A stretch of DNA of 8,053 nucleotides from Vulcanimicrobiota bacterium (GTDB taxonomy: Bacteria; Vulcanimicrobiota; Vulcanimicrobiia; Vulcanimicrobiales; Vulcanimicrobiaceae), in assembly GCA_019233165.1 (NCBI GenBank), contig JAFAMS010000133.1, positions 1-8,053 of the forward strand, read 5' to 3'. Every line of letters starts with the position of its first letter. Within the stretch, counting starts at the first letter, position 1. This document shows positions 1-5,966 of this stretch, one piece after another. The position numbers and the translations under genes were made by a program. The notes below the pieces were generated by a model, which was not told the origin of the DNA, ran no database searches, and worked only from the letters and a program-made list of their open reading frames with translations.

Positions 1-135
1 GCTGGCAGCGCTGAGCGGCGCATCGGCGAGCATTGTGACGAACGCGACGAGATGCGGCCTGGTATCGGCGGCGCCGGCGGATCGTCCGCCCGCGAAGAAC
101 AACGCCAAAGCGGCGACGGCCGCGGTGAGGCGCAT
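1..135 (-). CDS. Secreted or periplasmic protein, N-terminal 45 residues only
   Basis: An open frame begins with ATG at 135-133 and runs without a stop to the window edge, so only the N-terminus is visible. The start shares one base with the panE stop (TGATG), which implies translational coupling. The N-terminus looks like a type I signal peptide: MRLTAAVAALALFFAGGRSA has one early Arg, a hydrophobic core at about residues 4-15 and small residues suited to signal peptidase cleavage at about residues 22-23 (AGA/A or GAA/D). The mature part visible (DTRPHLVAFVTMLADAPLSA and three more residues) matches no family I recognise. The protein is therefore probably exported; its function cannot be given. 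The supporting evidence is the coupling to the upstream gene and the signal-like composition. Confidence 0.7.
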   Translation of the reverse strand, partial: MRLTAAVAALALFFAGGRSAGAADTRPHLVAFVTMLADAPLSAAS

Positions 136-1076
136 CACCGCGCCAGCGCCGCCAGCCGGCGCTCGCGCGCCTTGATCAACCGCAGCACCGCGTCGTTGTA
201 CGGCGTCGGGATTCCGGCTCGCCTCCCCGTTGCGACGATCGCGCCGTTGATTTGCTCGACCTCGGTGCGTCGACCGGCCGCGAGGTCGTACGCCATCGTG
301 CTCTCGACCGCGGCCGTTTGTTCGACGATTTCACGGACGTAGCCCCAGACGTCGGCAAACGGAAGCTTGATCGCCATGGCCTGCGCGACCGCGGCCGCTT
401 CGAGCGCGATCGAGCGCGCGAGCGCTCCCGCATCCGAATCGTCGACGATCACGCCATTCTCGCGATCGAGCAGCGCGCTGATGGGATTGATCGCCGCCGT
501 GGCGATGAGCTTCCCCCACAGGTGAGGCCTGATGTCGTACGCAGTCTGCGTCTCGAGTCCGGCGCCCGACAGGAGCGCCGCGACGCGCTCGACCGTCGCG
601 CTCGTCGCACCGGCTCCACCGACTACCGTGCGGCCGCGCCCAATACGCTGCGCGACGCCTTCGCCGCGCGAGACCGCCGTCTCGCTCGTGATCCCGACGA
701 CGAGAGCGACGTTTCCCCCGAGCGCCGTCTTGATCGCTTCTTCATTTCCGAGACCGTTCTGCAGCGTCACGATCGGCGCCGACGGATTCAGCCTCCCCGC
801 AAAGTGACGAAATGCGCGCAGCGTATCGTGCGCCTTCACGAACGCGAAGAGTAAGTCTGCCGAAAAGAGCACGCTCGCGTCGAGCGTCGCTGCCGCGCGG
901 CGCGGGCCCTCGCCTTGCAAGCGGACGCCGTCGCGTTCGATCGCCGCACACAGCTCGGGCGAAATGTCCAGAAACGTGACCTCGGCGAGCTCGGCGAGGT
1001 GCCAGCCGAAAAGCGTCCCCTGCGCTCCCGCGCCGAGGATCCCGATTCGTAGCTTGCGGCCGCGTTGCAGCTCCAT
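135..1076 (-). CDS. panE: 2-dehydropantoate 2-reductase (ketopantoate reductase, PanE/ApbA family)
   Basis: This 313-residue cytoplasmic enzyme is predicted to reduce 2-dehydropantoate to pantoate with NADPH, the step before pantothenate and coenzyme A synthesis. Family length is about 300. The N-terminal Rossmann fold shows GILGAGAQG (residues 12-20, the GxGxxG nucleotide loop) and the conserved TLQNGLGNEE segment (104-113). The C-terminal helical domain has LWGKL with Lys189 and Asn197 in the expected catalytic and substrate spacing, then RTEVEQING (270-278), where Glu272 and Asn277 line up with the conserved E. coli Glu256 and Asn261, and GIPTPYN (288-294). The ATG at 1076 shares one base with the rhomboid stop (TGATG); no strong ribosome binding site is seen, so coupling is likely. 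PanE-family paralogues act on other 2-keto acids, so the substrate is less sure than the family. Confidence 0.9.
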   Translation of the reverse strand: MELQRGRKLRIGILGAGAQGTLFGWHLAELAEVTFLDISPELCAAIERDGVRLQGEGPRRAAATLDASVLFSADLLFAFVKAHDTLRAFRHFAGRLNPSAPIVTLQNGLGNEEAIKTALGGNVALVVGITSETAVSRGEGVAQRIGRGRTVVGGAGATSATVERVAALLSGAGLETQTAYDIRPHLWGKLIATAAINPISALLDRENGVIVDDSDAGALARSIALEAAAVAQAMAIKLPFADVWGYVREIVEQTAAVESTMAYDLAAGRRTEVEQINGAIVATGRRAGIPTPYNDAVLRLIKARERRLAALAR

Positions 1077-1762
1077 CAGCCCACGCTGCGCCTACGGCGA
1101 AAGAGCGGTAACAAGATCACGCCGGACGCAAACCCTCCGATGTGCGCGAAGTAAGCGGTCCCCCCACCCTGCTCGCCGAGGGTTTTCGTCGTGATCGCGC
1201 CCCATCCGTGCAAGAACTGCGCGGCGGCCCAAAAGCCGATCACGACCACCGCCGGTAGGCGGAAAAACAGGGGCAGGCAACCGATCGGGATCACCGTTCC
1301 CACCGTGCTCCCCGGTGCGGTGATGATATAGCCGCCCAAGATTCCCGCGATCGCTCCCGAGGCGCCGATCGCCGGCACGTGACTGGCCGGATCGACTGCG
1401 ACTTGGAGGACGCCGCCGAGAATCCCGCAGAGCAGGTAGTAGAGCAGATAGCCGACGTGCCCGCACACGTACTCGAGCTCCGGCCCGAAGACGGCGAGGA
1501 AGAGCATGTTGAAGATAATGTGCAGGAAACCGGCGTGCAAGAACATCGAGGTGACGAGCGTGAGCGCCGGAATCGGCGGACTCGGTGGCGCGAGCACGAC
1601 GCCATTGGTGATGTCGTACGGAATCGCCGCAAATGCGTTGATGAACGCGTCGGTGTCGGCCGCGGTGAGCTCTTGAACGAAGACGACGACGTTCGCGATC
1701 ACGAGCGCGTAGGTGACGAAGGGGAAGACGGGGACGCGTGCGCTCGTCCCGAGCGGGATCAT
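1076..1762 (-). CDS. Rhomboid family intramembrane serine protease
   Basis: A 228-residue polytopic inner-membrane protein with about six hydrophobic segments (roughly residues 14-30, 66-92, 103-122, 131-149, 168-187 and 204-221), the basic bacterial rhomboid layout. Hallmarks are present: HAGFLHIIFNM (76-86) with the oxyanion-side His81 and Asn85, GASGAIAG (133-140) with nucleophile Ser135, and AHIGGFASG (206-214) with the catalytic base His207. The Ser-His dyad is intact, so the enzyme should be active, cutting transmembrane substrates near the membrane surface. The loop after helix 1 is Pro-rich (APPSPPIPA, 58-66). The basic tail RRRR (222-225) is probably cytoplasmic. Its ATG overlaps the mlaD stop in an ATGA junction and its stop overlaps the panE start. 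The substrate is unknown; position suggests envelope quality control or processing of a neighbour, which is inference. Confidence 0.93.
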   Translation of the reverse strand: MIPLGTSARVPVFPFVTYALVIANVVVFVQELTAADTDAFINAFAAIPYDITNGVVLAPPSPPIPALTLVTSMFLHAGFLHIIFNMLFLAVFGPELEYVCGHVGYLLYYLLCGILGGVLQVAVDPASHVPAIGASGAIAGILGGYIITAPGSTVGTVIPIGCLPLFFRLPAVVVIGFWAAAQFLHGWGAITTKTLGEQGGGTAYFAHIGGFASGVILLPLFRRRRSVG

Positions 1763-3348
1763 TTTCCGCCGAGGAAATCGAGTTGGACGCCGTAGACCGT
1801 ACGCCGGGTGTTGTGCAAGATGTCGCGCTCGCCGCCGAAGAGATCGACGTTCCGCATCGGACGCAGGTGAAGGTAGCCGTCAAGGTACGCGCCGGGCATT
1901 CCGTACGCGCGTGCCTCCAATCCGAACGGGCCGTCGTTGTATTGCCCTAGCAAGCCCAGCCGCGAGTACAAGATTCCGCCGCCGAGCACGACCGATCTCC
2001 CGAACTTCTGCTCGAGCGCGAAGTTCCACGTCTGATTCGCGCTGAGATCGTTGACGCCGGTGAAGAGCCGCGTATCGTTTTGCGGCGCCAGCACGACGTT
2101 GAAGTCCCCTTGCGGACCGGTTCCCTGGTTGAGCAGCGCCGTGTTCGGGACGTTTGCAGGTTGGGCCGAAAGCCCGCTGATCCGAATCTGCACCTCCACC
2201 AAACTCCGCACCGTTTGGTTTATTCGGTCGCGAAGCGCGGGCGAGAGCTTGAATTCGCCGGTTCGCGTCGGCGCCGTCCCCTGCGGCGCGGGGACCGCCG
2301 GCGGGGCCGACGCGGGAACGATCCTTCCGCTCGACGCGGGTGGTGGGGTCGCGCCGGCATCGACGCCGTACACGGAGCTCGTCCCCCCGAAGGCACCGAG
2401 CAGCGAGTTCAATCGCTGCGTCAACGCGTCGACGTTCGCAATCGTGTTTTTGAACTGCGCTTGCGTCGTCGGATCGCCCGTCATCGACTTGAGGTTGGCG
2501 GTCAACTCTTGGATGTTTGCCGACGCCAGCGAGAACTGCCGCAGGGTATCGGTGAGGTTCTTCTGCGTCTCCGGATTCGAGATCAGCCGCTGCATCTGGC
2601 TCGTCGCGTCGTTGAGCGAAACCGCCGTCTTGTTCAGCGAGACCATCAGCGTGTCGACGCGCCCGGAGTTCCGTTTCAGCGTGTCGTTCAGCTCTCCGGT
2701 GAGGTCGTCGATGTTCGTGCTGGCGACGTCGAGCGTGTGCTGTAGCTTGGCGACGATCTCATCCCCGCTCTTCGAGAACTTCTGCACGAGACCGTTTGCC
2801 CTGATCGCCAGCTCGTTGGCATTCGCGAGCGTCGATTCGAGCGTAGCGAGCAGCTTCGGCGCGCGCTTCTGCAAATCGGTGAGCAGCGCGTCGAGCTTCG
2901 CAAGCTCTCCCTGGCCCGCCGCGAGCAGATCCGAGACCGAGACCGGATTCGTCCCGCGCGGCTGCTGGTCCAGCGGAAGGATCTTGCGGGGTAACAGCGC
3001 GACGCGGTCTTTCCGCTCTTCCGGCGGGACGATCGCCAGCGTCGAGCTTCCCGTCAGCGGCGACGAGATGACGAACTTGGAGTCCTTCGGAATGTCGACG
3101 TCTTTCTTGATGGCGAGCACTAGCTCGACGGAGAAATCGTCTAGCAGCTTGATTCGTGCGACGTTGCCTACCTGGACCCCGCTCTCGTACACCAGGGAGC
3201 CGCGCGTCAGACCCGCAGCCGTATCGAAGTGGACGCCGATTTCGTAGCCGCTCGCGCGCGTGAGGAAGTCGGAGAGAACGAAGTACACGACGAACAGCGA
3301 AACGAGTCCGAGGATGGTGAAGAGTCCGACGATCGATTGTCTGCTCAT
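1759..3348 (-). CDS. mlaD: MlaD-like MCE-domain lipid transport protein with long helical region and C-terminal beta-rich domain
   Basis: Substrate-binding/bridge subunit of an MlaEFD-type lipid transporter, 529 residues. Seen in order: one N-terminal transmembrane helix (about 7-26); an MCE domain (about 35-112) with the usual pattern FDTAAGLTRGSLVYESGVQV then VGNVARIKLL; a long predicted helical, Leu/Asn/Thr/Gln-rich region (about 136-320); a Pro/Ala-rich linker (about 330-362); a short amphipathic helix (366-395); and a beta-rich tail (about 412-529) with alternating aromatic and small residues, such as WNFALEQKF, SVVLGGGILYSRLGL, FGLEARAYG and TVYGVQLDFLGG, resembling outer-membrane barrel strands. 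Proteobacterial MlaD is about 180 residues and lacks this tail. A fused barrel on MlaD has been described, as I recall, in the diderm firmicute Veillonella parvula. The ATG overlaps the mlaF stop by four bases (ATGA). The MCE call is firm; the barrel call is inference. Confidence 0.93.
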   Translation of the reverse strand: MSRQSIVGLFTILGLVSLFVVYFVLSDFLTRASGYEIGVHFDTAAGLTRGSLVYESGVQVGNVARIKLLDDFSVELVLAIKKDVDIPKDSKFVISSPLTGSSTLAIVPPEERKDRVALLPRKILPLDQQPRGTNPVSVSDLLAAGQGELAKLDALLTDLQKRAPKLLATLESTLANANELAIRANGLVQKFSKSGDEIVAKLQHTLDVASTNIDDLTGELNDTLKRNSGRVDTLMVSLNKTAVSLNDATSQMQRLISNPETQKNLTDTLRQFSLASANIQELTANLKSMTGDPTTQAQFKNTIANVDALTQRLNSLLGAFGGTSSVYGVDAGATPPPASSGRIVPASAPPAVPAPQGTAPTRTGEFKLSPALRDRINQTVRSLVEVQIRISGLSAQPANVPNTALLNQGTGPQGDFNVVLAPQNDTRLFTGVNDLSANQTWNFALEQKFGRSVVLGGGILYSRLGLLGQYNDGPFGLEARAYGMPGAYLDGYLHLRPMRNVDLFGGERDILHNTRRTVYGVQLDFLGGK

Positions 3349-4097
3349 ATCGGGATCGGCCCTACCTCACTTCCTTGCAAGAACTGCTGCACGATCGGAT
3401 TGAAGGACGCGCGAATCTCGTCGACGGACCCGTACGCGATGACGGCGCCCTCGAAGAGCATCGCGATGTAGTCCGCCATCATGAAGATGCTCTGCAAGTC
3501 GTGCGAGATCACGACGGCCGTCCCGTTCAGCTGATTGCGCAACCGTAGGATCGTGTCGGTCAATAGGTGCGTGATGATCGGGTCGAGACCGGTCGTCGGT
3601 TCGTCGTAGAGGACCATATCCGGATTGGTGATGATCGCGCGCGCGAAGCCGGCTCGCTTCACCATCCCACCCGAGAGCTCGGCCGGGAGCTTCTCCTCGG
3701 CGCCCGCCAGGCCGACGCTTTCCAGCGCGTGCGTCACGCGCTTGTGGATTTCGTCGGTGCCCAGCGTCGTGTTCTCCCGGAGCGGCAGCGCTACGTTCTC
3801 GAAGACCGACAAGCTGTCGAAAAGCGCCGCGAATTGGAACGAGAACCCGATCGAACGGCGGAGTTCGATCAGCTCGCGATCGCTGAGACTCCCGAGCTCC
3901 TGGCCCTTTACGTAGATTCGCCCCGAGTCCGGACGCCGAAGACCGTTGAGGAGACGCAAGATCGTCGACTTGCCGGCGCCCGAGAGCCCGATCACGCAGG
4001 TGATCGCGCCCTCCACGATGTCGAGCGAAAGGTTCTGTAAGACGACCCGCTGTCCGTACGACATCGTCACGTCTTCGAGCCGTGCAATGACTGCCAC
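3345..4097 (-). CDS. mlaF: ABC transporter ATP-binding protein of MCE/Mla lipid transport system
   Basis: A 250-residue cytoplasmic ATPase that powers the MlaE permease. All nucleotide-binding motifs are intact: Walker A GLSGAGKST (37-45), Q-loop Gln88 in FSFQFAALFDSLSV, signature LSGGM (141-145), Walker B VLYDEP (162-167) with catalytic Glu166, D-loop GLDP (170-173) and switch His199 in VISHD. The phrase LSGGMVKRAGFARA, with Met-x-Lys-Arg in place of the common Gln-Gln-Arg, is typical of the Mla/Ttg2A/TrmD-like subfamily and separates it from general ABC importers. The start is GTG at 4097-4095, immediately after the mlaE TGA with no gap; a GGGGGCGG stretch a few bases upstream can serve as ribosome binding site. 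The stop overlaps the mlaD ATG. Order E-F-D is preserved in one coupled unit. Confidence 0.95.
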   Translation of the reverse strand: MAVIARLEDVTMSYGQRVVLQNLSLDIVEGAITCVIGLSGAGKSTILRLLNGLRRPDSGRIYVKGQELGSLSDRELIELRRSIGFSFQFAALFDSLSVFENVALPLRENTTLGTDEIHKRVTHALESVGLAGAEEKLPAELSGGMVKRAGFARAIITNPDMVLYDEPTTGLDPIITHLLTDTILRLRNQLNGTAVVISHDLQSIFMMADYIAMLFEGAVIAYGSVDEIRASFNPIVQQFLQGSEVGPIPI

Positions 4098-4886
4098 TCA
4101 GCCGCCCCCGAACTGCTGGCCGAAGAGGATGTACGACAACAGGAAATTGGTGATGAAGATCAAGATGATCGCGATCACGACCGCGCCCGTCGTCGCGACG
4201 CCGACCCCGGCCGCGCCGCCGCGGGTTCGCAGGCCCTGATAGCACCCGATCAGCACGATGATCGCGCCAAAGACGAAGCTCTTGACCAGGCCCTTGAGCA
4301 TGTCGCCGATGTGAACTTGTTGGCGCACCGAGAGCAGAAAGGTGTCGTAGCTGATGTGCGCGACCGAGTTTGCGAGCCAAGCACCGCCCAAGATCGAGAC
4401 GATATCTGCGAAGATCGTCAGCACCGGCATCATGATGAGCATCGCCACCAGGCGAGGGACGACGAGCATCCGCACCGGCGAGAGGCCGAGCGCGTCGAGC
4501 GCCTCGATCTGTTCGGTCACGACCATCGATCCGAGCTCGGCGGCGATCGCCGCGCCCGCCCGGCCGGCGACGACGACCGCGGAAAGCATCGGCCCGAGCT
4601 CGCGGAACGAGCCGAACGCGACCGCTCCACCGACCAGGTTTCCGACCCCGTACTGCACCGCCTGAACCGCCGATTCCAGCGAGATCACCATGCCGGTGAA
4701 GAGCGAGGTCAACAGGACGATCGACCAGGACTGGACGCCGAGAAGATACGCCTGATTGAAGGTCTCGGCCACTCGGATCCGGAGCCGCGCGATGAAGGAG
4801 GCTGACTCGGAACCGAGGATCGCGACGCCACCGACGTACTCGAGCAGGTCCGTCGACTCGCGACCGACGCTTTCGAGAGGGTTCAT
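4098..4886 (-). CDS. mlaE: MlaE-family ABC transporter permease (MCE lipid transport)
   Basis: A 262-residue inner-membrane permease, the usual length for MlaE/YrbE. It dimerises and works with MlaF and MlaD to move phospholipids between the inner membrane and the periplasmic MCE conduit. The family hallmark spans residues 95-134: RELGPMLSAVVVAGRAGAAI, then AELGSMVVTEQIEALDALG. There is an N-terminal amphipathic stretch (about 1-45) and hydrophobic segments near 52-72, 99-118, 139-168, 195-217 and 232-256, matching five membrane helices after an interfacial helix. The ATG at 4886 lies three bases after the stop of the upstream small gene. A GGAGG is present but about 20 bases away, so coupling is the likelier way of initiation. 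Confidence 0.95.
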   Translation of the reverse strand: MNPLESVGRESTDLLEYVGGVAILGSESASFIARLRIRVAETFNQAYLLGVQSWSIVLLTSLFTGMVISLESAVQAVQYGVGNLVGGAVAFGSFRELGPMLSAVVVAGRAGAAIAAELGSMVVTEQIEALDALGLSPVRMLVVPRLVAMLIMMPVLTIFADIVSILGGAWLANSVAHISYDTFLLSVRQQVHIGDMLKGLVKSFVFGAIIVLIGCYQGLRTRGGAAGVGVATTGAVVIAIILIFITNFLLSYILFGQQFGGG

Positions 4887-4889
4887 CCG

Positions 4890-5222
4890 CTAGCCGAGTT
4901 CGGAGACCTCCGAAAGGACGCCTTGCGTCTTCTCGATCCGTCGCAGCGCGACGCCGCGTTCGGCCTGGAGATTGAATTGCACCTGGTTGACGTGCGCGAT
5001 CCGGCGGTCGAGCTCGTCGAGTCGTTGCCGCGCCTCCCGCGCGAAGGCGCCGAAGTAGCGCTCGACGGCCTCTCGGTACCGGCGAAACTCATCGGAGCTC
5101 GGGTCCCGCTCGCGCAGAATCGCCTCGATCTTCTTCTGTTCCGCGGCCAGCCTTCGGTCGCGGATTCGAAACTCGCCGACTTCGGCGACGAGCTTCTCCA
5201 AGCGCGCGCGGTCAGCCGCCAG
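4890..5222 (-). CDS. Small charged coiled-coil protein of unknown function
   Basis: I do not recognise this protein. About 110 residues, very rich in Arg, Glu, Leu and Ala, with no membrane segment or signal peptide and no Cys. It reads as two helices split near [10 protein letters not shown] (about 38-47), each with heptad-like Leu/Ile/Val spacing, so a soluble helical hairpin or coiled coil is likely. The frame is open up to an ATG at 5291, but that start would overlap rph by 80 bases and add a low-complexity Arg/Ser segment that is only the rph shadow. I prefer CTG at 5222-5220: a GGGGAGG (5236-5230) sits seven bases upstream, and the overlap with rph is then 11 bases. TTG at 5201 (103 residues) is the alternative but has no Shine-Dalgarno. 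The stop is three bases before mlaE, so a link to lipid transport is possible but unproven. Confidence 0.65.
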   Translation of the reverse strand: MAADRARLEKLVAEVGEFRIRDRRLAAEQKKIEAILRERDPSSDEFRRYREAVERYFGAFAREARQRLDELDRRIAHVNQVQFNLQAERGVALRRIEKTQGVLSEVSELG

Positions 5223-5961
5223 CGTCGATCCTCCCCGCCTCGATCGCCGCCGACTGCGCCGCAAACAGCTGCGCGATCCCGCCGGCGGCAAGGTCGAGCA
5301 TCTCGTCGAGCCGCGCGCGAGAGAACGGATGCGCTTCGGCAGTTCCTTGAACCTCGACGAGCTCGCCGCGATCGGTCATCGCAACGTTCATGTCGACTTC
5401 GGCCGCGCTGTCCTCGCTGTAGGCGAGATCGAGCAACAACGTACCGTCGACGACTCCGACCGACGTCGCCGCCAGTTGTGCCGTCAGCGGCCGGCGCGAT
5501 CCCCCTAGGTGCCGGTGCAACGCCAGGGCAACGGCGACGTAGGCGCCGGTGATCGCGGCCGTGCGCGTTCCGCCGTCGGCCTGCAAGACGTCGCAGTCGA
5601 TCCACAGCGTCCGTTCGCCGAGCGCCTCCAAGTCGGTTACCGCGCGCAACGCGCGCCCGATCAGCCGCTGGATCTCGTGCGTGCGGCCACCGGGACCTCC
5701 TTTCACGCTCTCCCGCGGCGTGCGCTCCTGCGTCGAGCGAGGGAGCATCGCATACTCCGCGGTGATCCACCCGCTGCCGCGTCCCTTCATCCAAGGCGGG
5801 ACGCGGTCTTCGAGCGTCGCCGCGCACAAGACGCGCGTCCGTCCGACCGTGATGAGCGCGCTCCCTTCGGCGAACTCGAGGTAGTTCGGCTCGATGCGAA
5901 CGGGCCGCAGCTCGTCCGGCCGGCGGCCGTCGATCCGCGCTGCCAAGCGGACGCTCTCCAT
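5212..5961 (-). CDS. rph: Ribonuclease PH
   Basis: Phosphate-dependent 3'-5' exoribonuclease that trims tRNA precursor 3' ends, releasing nucleoside diphosphates; normally a cytoplasmic hexamer. The 249 residues compare with about 238 in E. coli. Seen in order: [15 protein letters not shown] (14-28), [16 protein letters not shown] (62-77), [16 protein letters not shown] (91-106), the phosphate-binding [13 protein letters not shown] (129-141) with Arg133, and [19 protein letters not shown] (178-196), carrying the metal-associated acidic residues Asp184 and Asp190. Nothing essential looks missing. In this copy the commonly seen RSQEI has become RTHEI, a mild change. The ATG lies five bases after the glmS stop with AAGG close upstream. 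The last codons hold a Shine-Dalgarno for the next gene. In many genomes rph is followed by the rdgB nucleotide pyrophosphatase; here it is not. Confidence 0.97.
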   Translation of the reverse strand: MESVRLAARIDGRRPDELRPVRIEPNYLEFAEGSALITVGRTRVLCAATLEDRVPPWMKGRGSGWITAEYAMLPRSTQERTPRESVKGGPGGRTHEIQRLIGRALRAVTDLEALGERTLWIDCDVLQADGGTRTAAITGAYVAVALALHRHLGGSRRPLTAQLAATSVGVVDGTLLLDLAYSEDSAAEVDMNVAMTDRGELVEVQGTAEAHPFSRARLDEMLDLAAGGIAQLFAAQSAAIEAGRIDAGG

Positions 5962-5966
5962 CTGCC

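Noticed and set aside
1092..1883. 263-codon minus-strand frame overlapping the rhomboid and the mlaD end
   Set aside because: Arg-rich out-of-frame copy of the region; the rhomboid frame has all catalytic motifs.
2051..3247. 398-codon plus-strand frame opposite mlaD
   Set aside because: The product is Ser/Phe/Val-rich without a recognisable domain, and it mirrors the mlaD codon pattern. The MCE gene on the other strand explains the region.
3367..4380. 337-codon minus-strand frame over mlaF and the mlaE end
   Set aside because: Arg/Asp/His-rich shadow; mlaF in another frame has every ABC motif.
4901..4912. Short inverted repeat CGGAG-AC-CTCCG near the end of the small coiled-coil gene
   Set aside because: Five base pairs with a two-base loop inside coding sequence; expected by chance in GC-rich DNA.
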